Shown piece by piece: positions 17,691 to 28,141 of a DNA stretch of 64,000 bases; position 1 is the stretch's first letter; every line of letters begins with the position of its first letter. A program made the translations under genes and the position numbers. The DNA comes from Desulfovibrionaceae bacterium (lineage in GTDB: Bacteria; Desulfobacterota; Desulfovibrionia; Desulfovibrionales; Desulfovibrionaceae): NCBI GenBank assembly GCA_028689675.1, contig JAQVCS010000002.1, positions 124,001 to 188,000 of the forward strand, in the 5' to 3' direction. The notes under the pieces were generated by a model that worked only from the letters and a program-made list of their open reading frames with translations, was not told the origin of the DNA and did not search any database.

Positions 17691-20630
17691 CTATTTTGCG
17701 GTAAAATTGCCCTCATGGGCGCTGGGGCTGTGCTTTTGCATAAGAAATTGGCCTGTCACCGAATTGGGGTCTGCCACAATGGCTTCGGGCGTGCCCTGCG
17801 CCACAATGCGCCCCCCGTTTTCTCCCCCGCCGGGCCCCATATCAAGCACATGGTCGGCGGCAAGAATCATATCGGTATTGTGCTCAATAACCACTACGGT
17901 TGCGCCTTTTTCTACCAATTGGTGCAGCACGGCAATGAGCTTGCCCACTTCATGCATATGCAGCCCCGTGGTGGGCTCATCTAAAATATAGATTGTGCCG
18001 GGCAAAGAGCGCTTGCCCAGTTCGCGCGAAATTTTAATGCGCTGCGCCTCTCCGCCTGAAAGCGTGGTGGCAGGCTGCCCAAGGCGTATATAGTCCAGCC
18101 CCACATCTTCCAAAATAGCCAAGCGCCTTTCTAACACGGGGTAATTTTCAAAAAGCTGCCGCGCCTGCCGCACGGGCAAATCAAGCACCTCGGCAATGTT
18201 AAGCCCTTTATAGCGCACCTCAAGGGTTTCGTGATTGTAACGCTGCCCCTTGCACACATCGCAGCATACATAGACATCGGGCAGAAAGTGCATTTCTACC
18301 TTGATTTGCCCATCGCCGCTGCACGTTTCACAGCGCCCGCCCGCCACGTTGAAAGAAAAGCGCCCCGGCGTAAAGCCACGTTGGCGCGCATCGGGCGTGG
18401 CCGCAAAAATAGTGCGTATTTCATCAAAAATCTTTGTGTAGGTGGCGGGGTTAGAGCGCGGTGTGCGCCCTATGGGGCTTTGGTCAATGGCCACAACGCG
18501 CTCTATGCTTTCTGCACCTTCTATGCCGCTGATGCTGCCGGGCTGGTCAACCTTGATACCCTGCGCCAAAGCCAGATGCTTGTACAAGGTATCTACCACA
18601 AGCGAGCTTTTGCCCGAGCCCGAAACCCCCGTCACGCAGGTGAGCGTGCCCAAGGGTATGCGGCAATCAATATTTTGCAGGTTATTGGTGGTCACGCCAT
18701 GCAGGCTGAGCCAACCCTGAGGCTGGCGGCGTGTGGTGGGCAGGTTGACCTTTTCTTCGCCGCGTAAATAACGGGCGGTAAGCGTTTGGGCAGAGCCCAG
18801 CAGCTCGGGCACGCTGCCCTGAAACATAATTTGCCCGCCATGTATGCCCGAGCCTTCGCCCAGCTCAATAACGGTATCGGCAGCGCAAATGGTGGCTTCG
18901 TCATGCTCCACCACCAGCACTGTGTTGCCCCTTTGCTGTAGGCTGCGTAAGGTTTCGATAAGCCTTTTGTTGTCGCGCGGGTGCAGGCCAATGGAGGGCT
19001 CATCCAGCACATAGGTAACGCCCACCAGCCCAGAGCCCAATTGTGAAGCAAGGCGTATGCGCTGGGCTTCACCGCCCGAAAGCGTGGACATGGAGCGCCC
19101 CAGCGAAATATATTCCAGCCCCACATTGTTCAAAAAGGCTAAGCGGTGGCGCAATTCTTTCAGCAAGGGCTCGGCAATAAGGGCATGCCTGCCCGAAAAT
19201 TTCAAATGCTCAAGCCAATGCAGGGCTTTTTCTACCGAAAGGTTACAAAAATCGGCTATATTTTTTTCTGCCACGGTCACGCTGAGGGCGGCGGGGGTTA
19301 GGCGTGCGCCTTTACATTGCGGGCAGGGCATGGATTGCCTAAAGCGTACCAGCTGTTCGCGCCAAGCCTCGCCATAGTTCATGCCCTTTTCCAGCAGGGG
19401 AATAAGGCCTGCCCAGCGCGCTTCCTGCACAGGCACGTCCATTTGCTCATCGTGCACTGTGGCAAAGCGGGCACTGTTGGCATCGCCCGAAGCGCCAAGG
19501 GCTATGCTGCCGCCCATCCAATTGCGGCGTAAACCCAGCGAGCCGCTGGCGGGCTGCCCCTGTGCATTTTCTCCATAAAAAAGGGCATCAAGGGCGGCTT
19601 CGCTCAATTCGTCAAGCGGGCTTTCCAGCGTAAAGCCCCAGCGCTTGCCCAAGGCTGCCAGTGCGGCGCGATAGGGGGCAAAATGGGCTGGCTTGCTCCA
19701 AGGCAGCAAAGCGCCTTGAGCCAAGCTGAGGCCACGGTTGGGGGCAATAAGGCGCGGTTCAAAATAATCTATGGTGCCCAAGCCCACACAGCGTGGGCAC
19801 GCCCCCTGTGGCCCGTTAAAAGAAAAGAGCTGTGGGCTGGGGGCTGGCAAAGAAATACGGCAATGCGGGCACACCGAGGCTGTGGAATGCACCACTTCGC
19901 TGCCGCTTTCGGGCAGAATGACAATAAGCCTGTTGTCGCCCTGCCGCAGTGCCAGCTCGACAGAATCGGCCAGCCGCCCGCGCATGCCTTCCTTGCTGAC
20001 CAGACGGTCAACAATAAGGTCTATGCAATGCTTTTTATTTTTATCCAGCGCAGGCACATCATCAAGGGTATAGATTTCCCCATCCACACGCACACGGGCA
20101 AAACCCTCTGCCTTGAGCTTTTTAAAGCGGTCGGCATGCGTGCCCTTTTGATAGGCAACCAGAGGCGCAGCCAGCAAAAAGCGTGTGCCTAGGGGCAGGG
20201 CAAGAATATCGCTGATAATTTCATCGACAGCACGGGCGGCAATGGGCTGTCCACACTCTGGGCAGTGCATCTGCCCCAAACGGGCATAGAGCACGCGCAG
20301 AAAGTCGTGAATTTCGGTAACGGTGCCCACGGTAGAGCGGGGGTTGCGTGTGCTGCTTTGCTGCTCAAGAGAAATAGCGGGCGAAAGCCCCTCTATTTTA
20401 TCCACCGCAGGTTTATCCATTTTGGGCAAAAACTGGCGGGCATAGGTGGAAAGTGATTCCACATAGCGGCGCTGGCCTTCGGCATAGACAATGTCAAAGG
20501 CAAGGGTGGATTTGCCCGAGCCAGAGGGGCCGCACACCACCACCAATTCGTCACGGGGGATATCGCAAGAAATATTTTTAAGGTTGTGCTGGCGGGCACC
20601 CTCAATATGGATAGTTGTTTTTGTTGTCAT
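17691..20630 (-). CDS. uvrA: Excinuclease ABC subunit A
   Basis: A 979-residue damage-recognition ATPase of nucleotide excision repair. It has the first Walker [11 protein letters not shown], zinc-binding cysteines ([16 protein letters not shown]), a first signature [18 protein letters not shown], second Walker [10 protein letters not shown], the zinc-finger module [27 protein letters not shown] (shown by its CxxC pairs), and a second signature [15 protein letters not shown]. The start chosen is [21 protein letters not shown] at 20630, because the 40 upstream codons have no family similarity. There is no good Shine-Dalgarno. Confidence 0.97.
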   Translation of the reverse strand: MTTKTTIHIEGARQHNLKNISCDIPRDELVVVCGPSGSGKSTLAFDIVYAEGQRRYVESLSTYARQFLPKMDKPAVDKIEGLSPAISLEQQSSTRNPRSTVGTVTEIHDFLRVLYARLGQMHCPECGQPIAARAVDEIISDILALPLGTRFLLAAPLVAYQKGTHADRFKKLKAEGFARVRVDGEIYTLDDVPALDKNKKHCIDLIVDRLVSKEGMRGRLADSVELALRQGDNRLIVILPESGSEVVHSTASVCPHCRISLPAPSPQLFSFNGPQGACPRCVGLGTIDYFEPRLIAPNRGLSLAQGALLPWSKPAHFAPYRAALAALGKRWGFTLESPLDELSEAALDALFYGENAQGQPASGSLGLRRNWMGGSIALGASGDANSARFATVHDEQMDVPVQEARWAGLIPLLEKGMNYGEAWREQLVRFRQSMPCPQCKGARLTPAALSVTVAEKNIADFCNLSVEKALHWLEHLKFSGRHALIAEPLLKELRHRLAFLNNVGLEYISLGRSMSTLSGGEAQRIRLASQLGSGLVGVTYVLDEPSIGLHPRDNKRLIETLRSLQQRGNTVLVVEHDEATICAADTVIELGEGSGIHGGQIMFQGSVPELLGSAQTLTARYLRGEEKVNLPTTRRQPQGWLSLHGVTTNNLQNIDCRIPLGTLTCVTGVSGSGKSSLVVDTLYKHLALAQGIKVDQPGSISGIEGAESIERVVAIDQSPIGRTPRSNPATYTKIFDEIRTIFAATPDARQRGFTPGRFSFNVAGGRCETCSGDGQIKVEMHFLPDVYVCCDVCKGQRYNHETLEVRYKGLNIAEVLDLPVRQARQLFENYPVLERRLAILEDVGLDYIRLGQPATTLSGGEAQRIKISRELGKRSLPGTIYILDEPTTGLHMHEVGKLIAVLHQLVEKGATVVVIEHNTDMILAADHVLDMGPGGGENGGRIVAQGTPEAIVADPNSVTGQFLMQKHSPSAHEGNFTAK

Positions 20631-20778
20631 GGTGTATTGATAAGGGTGAAGAGAAACATGGCAAGGGGTTGTGGCGCATTTTCTTGCGGGCGAGTGGACA
20701 AGAAGCGTAAAATTTTTTATACTTTTGCCGTGCATTGGATATGCGCGCAATGTTTATAATGTCCTCGCGGGGGTGGGT

Positions 20779-21408
20779 ATGCCACGTTTTATTTATTCTT
20801 GTGTGCTTTGCGCTGTGCTGTTGTATGCCACAGCAGCGGCCAGTGGCACATGGCCGCTTTCTCACACGGCACGGGATGTCTTTACCCGTATGCCCGATAC
20901 TATTTTTGAAAATACCCCTGCTGGCCTTGCAGAAGATGAAAAGCAAGATTTGTTGACCAAGGGCAGCTCAGAATTTTGGGAAGTGGGCATGGACACAGAA
21001 AGCACTTGGGAGCTGGTGGCCTTGCCCTTTCGTGATATTTCTGTGCTGCTGAATGTGTTTCACTATAGCGACGTCGATGCCATTGTGGCGGCTATGGGCA
21101 CGCGCGGCTCTTCTGTGTGCACCATAGAACTGTGGCGCGAAGATGAAAAAGGGCATATTATTCCCGTAGAAGTGCCTGAAAGCCCTGAATTGAAAGAGTT
21201 TTTTCAGAAACAGCCCGACTTTGCCGCCCTAGGGCTTGACCCCATGGTAATGATGTGCGTGCAGCCGGGTAGGCTTGAGGCCAATGTGGTGTTTTGGAAT
21301 AATGCTGGCATGACAGAACTTCCCGTGGATAATGTCGTGCAGTACTATTGGAGCGGGAAGAAATTTGAAAAAGTTGTTGCCCCGCGCAAGGGTAAGGATG
21401 GGGTATAG
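20779..21408 (+). CDS. Exported protein of unknown function
   Basis: A 209-residue protein with an N-terminal signal peptide (MPRFIYSCVLCAVLLYATAAASG). The mature part has no motif I recognise. It is acidic, with two cysteines (SSVCTIELW and MMCVQPG). Start 20779 gives the signal peptide directly at the N-terminus, so it is preferred over the ATG at 20671, which would overlap the uvrA promoter region. It is a single gene, divergent from uvrA. No partner genes are nearby, so no role is proposed. Confidence 0.7.
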   Translation: MPRFIYSCVLCAVLLYATAAASGTWPLSHTARDVFTRMPDTIFENTPAGLAEDEKQDLLTKGSSEFWEVGMDTESTWELVALPFRDISVLLNVFHYSDVDAIVAAMGTRGSSVCTIELWREDEKGHIIPVEVPESPELKEFFQKQPDFAALGLDPMVMMCVQPGRLEANVVFWNNAGMTELPVDNVVQYYWSGKKFEKVVAPRKGKDGV

Positions 21409-21654
21409 CCAAAGGCCTGCCTTGTGTCGGCTTCCTGCTGGCTAGGGGGCAGGGCAAAAAAACGCAGGGGCGCACAGGCTGTTTTGTGCCTGAATGCACC
21501 TGCCACAGCAGCACAGCAGAGAGCGTGCTGCCTTGCCTAAAAGGTGTGCTGGGTGCACCGTACTATTCTTTGGGGCTGTCGGCACATTCATTTACAAGAG
21601 CGTGAGCAATATGCACTTAAGGGGGCTGCCTTTATGGGACAGCCCCCTGAGTTT

Positions 21655-23055
21655 TTAGTATGCACCGTCGCGCATGACAACCACAGGGAAGGTTTTGGCC
21701 AATATCCAGATATCAAGCCATACCGACCAATTATTCACATAATAGCGGTCAAGCTGCACGCGCTCTTGATAGGTAGTGTTATTTCTGCCAGAAATTTGCC
21801 ACAGGCCAGTAATGCCTGGGCGCACACGGCAATAATCATTAAACACATGCCCATATTTTTCAATTTCTGCCTCGACAATGGGGCGGGGGCCCACTAGGCT
21901 CATGTCTCCGCACAGCACATTCCATAACTGCGGAAATTCATCCAAGCTTGTTTTGCGCAACAATGCCCCCACACGAAAGATGCGCGGGTCTTTTTTTAGC
22001 TTGTGATCCCTTTCCCATTCTGCTTGCAGGCTGGGGTTTTTGGCTAAATACTGCTGCAAAATAGTGTCGGCATTGGGCACCATGGTGCGGAATTTGTACA
22101 CAGTAAAGACTTTACCGCCGCGCCCTATGCGTTTTTGCGTATAAATGGGAGAGCCGGGGCTGGAAAGTATAATAGCAAGAGAAAGCAGCAGCCCAAGGGG
22201 AACAATAATAACCATGCCAGAAAGGGTCAGGGTTAAATCTATAGTGCGCTTTATAAATTGCCTTTTGCGGTCACGCAAATTGTGGCGCACCAAAAAGCCG
22301 ATATTTGTGCCTAAATCACGCACCGAAAACCAATGCTGTTCCTGCCCCTCGGGCAAGAGGGGGATGAGCAAAACGCCATTAAAATAGTTACTTATTTCGC
22401 TCAGGTAATCAAGCGAGCTATTGGTGGTGCTTTCAAAGGGCAGCAAAACCAAGGCCTTGGGGTACAGCGCAGACAAGCGGGCGCACAAAAGGCGCAGGTC
22501 TTCAGTATTTTGGGGCAGGGGCAGGCGGTCTACAGGGCGCAAGCCGCGCTGGGGGTGGCGCTTTAGCCAATGCCACAGTGTTTTGCCGCGCGTTGTGCCA
22601 TCAAAAATAAGCAAGGGTATGCCCCACCATGGCTGGCGGGCAAAGCGCTTACGCAAAAAAGCCCGCAGCAGGGGCACACTTACCATACTGCACAGCCATG
22701 CCCCAGCCAAAAATAAACGCGAAATGGTGCTGCTTGACTTGCTGAAAAAAAGCAGGGCAAGCAACAGGGCATAAATAATGGTAATAACATTGCACAGGGC
22801 GCGCAGCTCACGATGCGGCGTGAGCGGTATGCTTTGGTATAAGCCCAGCAGCACACCCAGCAGGGGGGCAAGCAGCAACAGCGGCAGCCCCACGGTGTAG
22901 AGCTGGGGGTCAAGCCCGCCTGTGAGCGTGCGCAAAACATAGACCAGCACAGCCGTGAGCAGCAGGGCAACAAAATCGCTTGCCGCAAGAATCATTTTTT
23001 GCGGGGCAATATTGAGCGATTCAATACAGCGAATGATAAAGGGATTGCTATTCAT
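21655..23055 (-). CDS. wbaP: Undecaprenyl-phosphate sugar phosphotransferase (WbaP type)
   Basis: A 466-residue polyprenyl-phosphate hexose-1-phosphate transferase that starts an exopolysaccharide or O-antigen repeat unit. It has four N-terminal membrane helices (about 20-130), a CoA-binding-like middle region, then a membrane re-entrant helix and the catalytic domain: [47 protein letters not shown] and [15 protein letters not shown]. The C-terminal DGAY is typical of WbaP. It lies 12 bp after the flavin reductase gene, so the two may be co-transcribed. A hairpin at 21621-21647 follows the gene but has no clear T-run on this strand. Confidence 0.93.
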   Translation of the reverse strand: MNSNPFIIRCIESLNIAPQKMILAASDFVALLLTAVLVYVLRTLTGGLDPQLYTVGLPLLLLAPLLGVLLGLYQSIPLTPHRELRALCNVITIIYALLLALLFFSKSSSTISRLFLAGAWLCSMVSVPLLRAFLRKRFARQPWWGIPLLIFDGTTRGKTLWHWLKRHPQRGLRPVDRLPLPQNTEDLRLLCARLSALYPKALVLLPFESTTNSSLDYLSEISNYFNGVLLIPLLPEGQEQHWFSVRDLGTNIGFLVRHNLRDRKRQFIKRTIDLTLTLSGMVIIVPLGLLLSLAIILSSPGSPIYTQKRIGRGGKVFTVYKFRTMVPNADTILQQYLAKNPSLQAEWERDHKLKKDPRIFRVGALLRKTSLDEFPQLWNVLCGDMSLVGPRPIVEAEIEKYGHVFNDYCRVRPGITGLWQISGRNNTTYQERVQLDRYYVNNWSVWLDIWILAKTFPVVVMRDGAY

Positions 23056-23067
23056 GATAAAGCATAC

Positions 23068-23661
23068 TTATGGCTGTTCATCAAGCAGGGGACGAACAAT
23101 GCTGCGCCCTACAGAAAAGGCCTTGGCAGCCATTTCACCCACTGTCCAATATTCGCGGCTGAGGGGCACGAAAAGAAGGGGATTGATGCGCCCCATAAGC
23201 GGCAGGTTTTGCTCATCAAGGCAATCTTTATGGATTTTTACATCCATCACTTCGCCCACAAGCTGCACATGCGAGCCCAGTTCGAGCGTATGCATGAGCT
23301 TGAGCTCTATGGCAACAGGGCATTCGGCAACAAGGGGGGCATCAACATGCTCTGCGGCAAGGGCGGTTAGACTCAGCGCTTTATATTTATTAGTTTTCTT
23401 ACCAGAAACAAGGCCAGCAAAGTCCACTTCTGCCACCATGTCTGCCGAGGGAATATTCAGGGTAAAAGCCTGCCTTTCCAAGATAGCTGTATAGCTTGCC
23501 CGCACCCTTTGCAACGAAACGGCCATGCAGGGTGGCTGAGAGGCCACAATGCCGCCCCACGCGGCCGTCATAATATTGGGGCAGTTGTCCGCAGTGTAGC
23601 TGCCCACCAAAAAAACAGGTGCCGGCACGGCAAAAGGGCGTGCGCCCAATGATTGAAACAT
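23068..23661 (-). CDS. Flavin reductase family protein
   Basis: A 197-residue FMN-binding split-barrel protein of the flavin reductase family. It has the typical PAPVFLVGSYTADNCPNIMTAAWGG opening, the SLQRVRASY segment and NIPSADM. Related sulfate-reducer and archaeal proteins bind FMN and reduce flavin or transfer electrons. The start is MFQSLGARPF at 23661, preceded by GAGGATT. It is the first gene of a likely two-gene unit with wbaP; no functional link is obvious. Confidence 0.85.
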   Translation of the reverse strand: MFQSLGARPFAVPAPVFLVGSYTADNCPNIMTAAWGGIVASQPPCMAVSLQRVRASYTAILERQAFTLNIPSADMVAEVDFAGLVSGKKTNKYKALSLTALAAEHVDAPLVAECPVAIELKLMHTLELGSHVQLVGEVMDVKIHKDCLDEQNLPLMGRINPLLFVPLSREYWTVGEMAAKAFSVGRSIVRPLLDEQP

Positions 23662-23948
23662 AGAATCCTCACAAAAAAGGCTTAGGCTATTCGGCATAGT
23701 GCCGATGCTGATGCTGTTGAATACTGGCATAGTAGCGCTATCAGGGGCACAATTCAAGGCGTAATATCCCCCTCTGCACGCTGTACCTTTCTGCTTCCGC
23801 TGAGGGAAAAAGCCGCCTGCCTTGCTTGCCTGTGCTTTTATTCTCTGCTATGTTAGCGCGCTTGCCCTTAAAACAGGGCATAGTGTTTGCGGTGTATTTT
23901 GAGGAGCGCCCTTACGGTAAAACACTAACAGCAGGAAGGATGTTTGTC

Positions 23949-24692
23949 ATGAAAAAGTTTCTTTTTGGTTTTGTTGCCGCGGCCTTGCTGGCCGTGCCTG
24001 CCTTGGCCTCTGCCGAAGCCTATGTGAACGGCATTGATGCCAATTACCCCCCTTTTGCGTATATAGATGAAAAAAGCGGCAAGCCTGCTGGCTTTGACGT
24101 GGAATCATTAAATTGGATTGCGAAAAAAATGGGCTTTACTGTGACGCATAAGCCCGTGGCATGGGATGGCATTATTCCCGCATTGCAGGCTCGCCAAATT
24201 GATATGATTTGCTCTGGCATGAGCATTACCGATAAGCGCAAAAAACAGGTGACCTTTTCTGAACCCTATTGGACTGTATCGCGCGTATTCCTTGTGAAGG
24301 CCGATTCCACATTGACGCCAGAGCAAATTTTGGGCAAAAAACTGGTGCTTGGTGTGCAGCGCGGCACTTCTGAAGCGGATGCCATTAAAGCGGAACAGGC
24401 AGAAAAAGGCTATCCCTTTACCTTGCGCTATTATGAATCTGCCCCGCTGGCCGTGGAAGATTTGCTGAATGGCCGTATTGAAGCCGCCTTGATGGATCAG
24501 CTGCCCGCTGATGATGCCATTACCAAGGGCAAGGCTGTAAAGAAGGCCGGCACGCATGGCGAGCCCGACTATTTTGGTGTTGCTTTGCGCAATGGTGATG
24601 ACAAATTGCGTGCAAAAATTAATGAAGGCTATAAGCTGCTTATGGCTGACCCCTTCTGGAAAGAACTGACAGTCAAATACCTGAACAAGTAA
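23949..24692 (+). CDS. Amino-acid ABC transporter substrate-binding protein (second system)
   Basis: A 247-residue SBP_bac_3 protein with a signal peptide (cut near ALASAEA). It has YVNGIDANYPPFAYID, AWDGIIPALQARQIDMICSGMSITDKRKKQVTFSEPYW and NGRIEAALMDQLPA. It is clearly distinct from the three paralogues at 12730-15097. AGGAAGG ends 9 bp before the ATG at 23949, which favours this start over the ATG at 23940. It is the first gene of an SBP-permease-ATPase-permease operon. Confidence 0.92.
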   Translation: MKKFLFGFVAAALLAVPALASAEAYVNGIDANYPPFAYIDEKSGKPAGFDVESLNWIAKKMGFTVTHKPVAWDGIIPALQARQIDMICSGMSITDKRKKQVTFSEPYWTVSRVFLVKADSTLTPEQILGKKLVLGVQRGTSEADAIKAEQAEKGYPFTLRYYESAPLAVEDLLNGRIEAALMDQLPADDAITKGKAVKKAGTHGEPDYFGVALRNGDDKLRAKINEGYKLLMADPFWKELTVKYLNK

Positions 24693-24709
24693 TCAGCAAA
24701 AGGAACAAA

Positions 24710-24738
24710 AGCGCAGGGTGGCTTGCCTGCCCTGCGCT
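24710..24738 (+). promoter_or_regulatory. Hairpin between binding-protein and permease genes
   Basis: A perfect 9-bp stem (AGCGCAGGG / CCCTGCGCT) with an 11-nt loop and no T-run lies directly after the binding-protein gene. Such hairpins often stabilise the upstream mRNA, raising binding protein over permease. Confidence 0.55.
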
Positions 24739-24748
24739 GCCAGAACGT

Positions 24749-25420
24749 ATGGATTCCCTAATCACTGTCTGGAATGCGCTGCCCTTTATTGTGGGGGGCA
24801 GCTTGGTGACCATTGCCACGGTGTGCATAGCGCTGGGCATGGGTCTTGTTTTTGGCGTGCCGCTGGCTGTGGGGCAGGTGTATGGCAGCCCAGTGGTGCA
24901 GCGCCTTGTGGGGCTGTATGTATGGTTTTTTCGCGGCGTGCCCATTCTTGTGCTGCTCTTTCTTTTTTTTGGCCTTTTTGTGGGGCTGGGGCTGCCTGTA
25001 GAGCCTTTTTTGGTGAGCTGTGTGGTTTTGGGGCTTACCAGTACGGCCTATCAGTCACAAATTTTCCGTGGGGCTATTCAGTCTTTGCCACAGGGGCAGC
25101 TTAAGGCCGCGCGGGCTCTTGGCATGTCTGACGGGGCTGCCATACGCAGCATTATTTTACCACAGGCTTTACGGCTTTCCATACCCGGCTGGGCTAATGA
25201 ATTTTCTATTCTGCTCAAAGATTCTGCCATTTGCTATGTGCTGGGCACGCAGGAAATTATGGCGCGCACCAATTTTGTGGCCGCGCGCACCCATGAGCAT
25301 TTAGCACTGTTTGCTGCGGCAGGTCTGTTATATTGCCTTATTACCATGGTGGGGCTGTATTTGCTGCGCCGCCTTGAAAACAAGACGCATATTCCTGGCT
25401 ATTCGACAGGGATGAATTAG
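24749..25420 (+). CDS. Amino-acid ABC permease 1 (second system)
   Basis: A 223-residue HisMQ-family permease with about five membrane helices. The EAA loop (GQLKAARALGMSDGAAIRSIILPQALR) that contacts the ATPase is present. It sits between the binding-protein and ATPase genes; a second permease follows the ATPase, so the transporter is probably a heterodimer. No clear ribosome site is visible, so it may rely on coupling from upstream. Confidence 0.9.
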   Translation: MDSLITVWNALPFIVGGSLVTIATVCIALGMGLVFGVPLAVGQVYGSPVVQRLVGLYVWFFRGVPILVLLFLFFGLFVGLGLPVEPFLVSCVVLGLTSTAYQSQIFRGAIQSLPQGQLKAARALGMSDGAAIRSIILPQALRLSIPGWANEFSILLKDSAICYVLGTQEIMARTNFVAARTHEHLALFAAAGLLYCLITMVGLYLLRRLENKTHIPGYSTGMN

Positions 25421-25428
25421 GTGAATTT

Positions 25429-26199
25429 ATGATGCAGAATACAGAAAACGTGTTGCGCATACACGAAATTTCTAAAAATCTTGGCGGCAAAGCTATTTTA
25501 AAATCCTGCTCGCTGGATGTGGCGCGCGGTGAGCTGAAAGTGCTTATTGGCCCTTCGGGGGCTGGCAAAAGCACCTTGCTGCAATGCATCAATTGCCTTA
25601 TTCAGCCCGACAGCGGGGAAATTTGGCTGAATGGGCAGCAATTGCGCAGGCATGATAAAAAAGAATTGTGTGCTTTTCGCACGCAGGTAGGCATGATTTT
25701 TCAAGATTTTAACCTGTTTGATCACCTGACTGCCGAAGCAAACGTGGCCGTTGCTCTGCGCAAGGTAAAGGGTATGAACAGGCATGATGCCTTGCAGCGT
25801 GCCCGCGAGGAACTGGGGCGCGTGGGCTTAGCGCGGCGTGCTGCCCTGTACCCTGCCCAGCTTTCTGGCGGGCAAAAACAGCGTGTGGCCATTGCCCGCG
25901 CCCTTGCCATGGACCCTACCGTTATTTTACTGGACGAGCCCACCTCGGCACTTGACCCCGAGCTGGTGGGCGAAGTGCTGGCCGTTATTCGCGACCTAGC
26001 GCGCGGCGGCATGACCATGGTGATGGCAACCCACCAAATGGATTTTGCCCGTGCGCTGGCAACAGAAATTTTATTTATGGAGCAGGGCGTTATTATTGAG
26101 CGCGGTACGCCCGATGCCCTGTTAGCCGCAGGGGCTGGCACGCGCACGCAGGCCTTCTTTACCCGCTTGCAGGATATGGGGGATGAATCCGCCTCATGA
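25429..26199 (+). CDS. Amino-acid ABC transporter ATPase (second system)
   Basis: A 256-residue GlnQ/HisP-type ATPase. It has Walker A GPSGAGKST, Q-loop GMIFQDFNLFDHLT, signature LSGGQKQR, Walker [15 protein letters not shown] and switch His in MATHQ. AGGTGA precedes the start. Its stop overlaps the next permease start by 4 bp (ATGA), so the two are translationally coupled. Confidence 0.93.
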   Translation: MMQNTENVLRIHEISKNLGGKAILKSCSLDVARGELKVLIGPSGAGKSTLLQCINCLIQPDSGEIWLNGQQLRRHDKKELCAFRTQVGMIFQDFNLFDHLTAEANVAVALRKVKGMNRHDALQRAREELGRVGLARRAALYPAQLSGGQKQRVAIARALAMDPTVILLDEPTSALDPELVGEVLAVIRDLARGGMTMVMATHQMDFARALATEILFMEQGVIIERGTPDALLAAGAGTRTQAFFTRLQDMGDESAS

Positions 26200-26864
26200 T
26201 TGACACCGCCTTTTATATGCAGGAAGTGCTGCCCGCCTTGAACAAGGGCTTGCTTATTTCGCTGGCGCTCATTGTGCCTGCGGGTATTATTGGCTTTGTT
26301 TGCGGCGTGGCACTGGGCGTTATTCGTGTCTTTGGCGGTGCGCTGCCGCGCAAGCTGGGCGACTGGTACACCTCGCTGATACGCGGTGTGCCGCTGGCTG
26401 TGCAGTTGATGATGGTCTATTATGCCCTGCCGCATTGTGGTATTTATTTTGACCCCTATGGCGCGGCCTTGCTGAGTTTTATTTTGTGTAGCGCTGCCTA
26501 TCATTCAGAATATATACGCGGTGCTTTGCTTTCCATTTCTCAGGGGCAGGTGCGCGCAGCGCAGGCCTTGGGCATGACCATGGCACAAACGGTGCTGTGG
26601 ATTATTGTACCGCAGGCAGCGCGCCGTGCTTTGCCGGGCTGCGGCAACGAAATTATTTACCTGATTAAATACAGCTCACTGGCCTATTTGGTGACCTGCA
26701 TGGAGCTTATGGGGGAAGGGAAGGTGCTTGCCTCTGATACCTTCCGCTATATGGAAGTGTTTCTCGCTGTGGGCGCGTATTATTTGGCCATGGTTACTGT
26801 GGCAACGTGGATATTGCGTTGGCTGGAACAGCATTATGCCATACCGGGCTTTGGCTCCCGCTAG
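26196..26864 (+). CDS. Amino-acid ABC permease 2 (second system)
   Basis: A 222-residue HisMQ-family permease with about five membrane helices and an EAA loop (GQVRAAQALGMTMAQTVLWIIVPQAAR). It overlaps the ATPase gene by 4 bp. With permease 1 it likely forms the heterodimeric channel. The next gene (ung) starts 51 bp later and may be co-transcribed. Confidence 0.9.
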   Translation: MIDTAFYMQEVLPALNKGLLISLALIVPAGIIGFVCGVALGVIRVFGGALPRKLGDWYTSLIRGVPLAVQLMMVYYALPHCGIYFDPYGAALLSFILCSAAYHSEYIRGALLSISQGQVRAAQALGMTMAQTVLWIIVPQAARRALPGCGNEIIYLIKYSSLAYLVTCMELMGEGKVLASDTFRYMEVFLAVGAYYLAMVTVATWILRWLEQHYAIPGFGSR

Positions 26865-26915
26865 GGCGTGCGGCGCGGGTTTTGCCCGCGCTTTGTTTTT
26901 TATGCAAGGTGAGTA

Positions 26916-27899
26916 ATGCGCAGAATAAAAGCAGACAGACAAGCAGCACAAGCACACACTGCGGCTGAAGCGAGTACAAAGTTTGTACAGGCAGAAGCGC
27001 AGGCTAAAGTCAAAAGCAGCGTACAGGCAGCACAATCCAAAGCAAGCACAAGCGCGGCAAGGCCGCAAGCTGCGGTTGTGGCAAGCCCTGTGCAAGCGAA
27101 GAGCAGCCCACAAGAGGCTCAGGCTAGGGCAAGCACTGTGCACGACCCCCTTATGGGCACGGCATGGAGCAAGGCAGTGCCTTTTTTTGCCGAGGGCAGA
27201 CATTGTGCCCTGCTGGCGGCTGTAGCGGCATTACGCGCTGGTGGGGCAAGCATTTACCCTGCCCAGCAGCAGCTCTTGCGCGCCTTTACCTTGACAGATT
27301 TTGATCAGGTGCGTGTGCTTATTTTGGGGCAAGACCCCTACCATGGGGCAGGGCAGGCGCATGGCCTTGCTTTTTCTGTGCCAGCCACTGTAGCCGTGCC
27401 GCGTTCCTTGCACAATATTCGCAAGGAATTGCTGGCCGATGTCTATGAGGGGGTGCTGCCCCCGCATTGGCACACAGGGCAGGGGCTGCTGGCTGGCTGC
27501 CCAGCACAGGCGCGCGAGCTCAACCAGCTTAGCGGCGACTTGACCCCGTGGGCAAGGCAGGGCATTTTGCTCTTGAATGTGGTACTTTCGGTGGAGGCGG
27601 GCAGGGCTGGCTCGCATGCAGGGCTTGGCTGGCAGGCTTTGACTAAGGCTGCCTTGAGCGCTTTGGCAGAGCGAAAAAAGCCCCTTGCTGTGCTGCTGTG
27701 GGGCAATTGGGCCAAGGAATATGGGGAACTTTTTCTTGCTGCCAATGCCGCAGGCAGGCCAGCCAAAGAGCAACATTTGGTGCTTGTAGCAGCCCACCCT
27801 TCACCCCTTTCGGCCTCGCGCGGTTTTTTTGGCTGCGGGCATGGCTCGCAGGTAAATGCTTGGCTGTGCAGCAGGGGGGAAAAGCCCATACTGTGGTAG
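26916..27899 (+). CDS. ung: Uracil-DNA glycosylase with N-terminal extension
   Basis: A 327-residue protein; typical family-1 UNG is about 225. The catalytic core (about residues 85-327) has the water-activating loop GQDPYHG with its catalytic Asp, a Leu-rich LLLNVVLSVE block, SHAGLGW, and HPSPLSASRGFFGCGHGS with the catalytic His and the minor-groove loop. Residues 1-75 are a low-complexity Ala/Gln/Lys/Ser stretch not seen in standard UNG. An alternative shorter start is possible (for example the Met of HDPLMGTAWSKAVPFF), but no better ribosome site was found there. Confidence 0.92.
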   Translation: MRRIKADRQAAQAHTAAEASTKFVQAEAQAKVKSSVQAAQSKASTSAARPQAAVVASPVQAKSSPQEAQARASTVHDPLMGTAWSKAVPFFAEGRHCALLAAVAALRAGGASIYPAQQQLLRAFTLTDFDQVRVLILGQDPYHGAGQAHGLAFSVPATVAVPRSLHNIRKELLADVYEGVLPPHWHTGQGLLAGCPAQARELNQLSGDLTPWARQGILLLNVVLSVEAGRAGSHAGLGWQALTKAALSALAERKKPLAVLLWGNWAKEYGELFLAANAAGRPAKEQHLVLVAAHPSPLSASRGFFGCGHGSQVNAWLCSRGEKPILW

Positions 27900-27946
27900 G
27901 TGCATAACAAGCCCGCATGTATATGCAATGCAGGCTTGGGGGCGTA

Positions 27947-28140
27947 TGAACACTATGCCCTTTTGCCCGCTGGTGGCGTCAGATTTCAGCGTTTATTTCT
28001 GCATAAAAGTCGCATCTCCCTTGCCAGCAAACAAATGAAGCATTGAAATTATACATCTGCTCTGCACGCATTTGCCTGCAAGCCTTGCCACGAAATAAGT
28101 GTAGGCGAGCTTTGCTTGCCTTTAAGCGACTATGCAGAGG
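27947..28140. repeat. Intergenic repeat, copy B
   Basis: It matches copy A (17418-17690) in several blocks: CTTTTGCCCGCTGG, a CGTCA/TATTTC region, TGCATA.AAGT, and the exact 16-mer CTTGCCAGCAAACAAA. It lies between ung and a convergent glycosyltransferase gene, the same type of location as copy A. No reading frame is supported inside it. Confidence 0.55.
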
Positions 28141-28141
28141 G

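Noticed and set aside
21621..21647. Hairpin GGGGGCTG / CAGCCCCC as wbaP terminator
   Set aside because: There is no T-run on the wbaP strand; the T-rich side faces the other direction, so no terminator is called.
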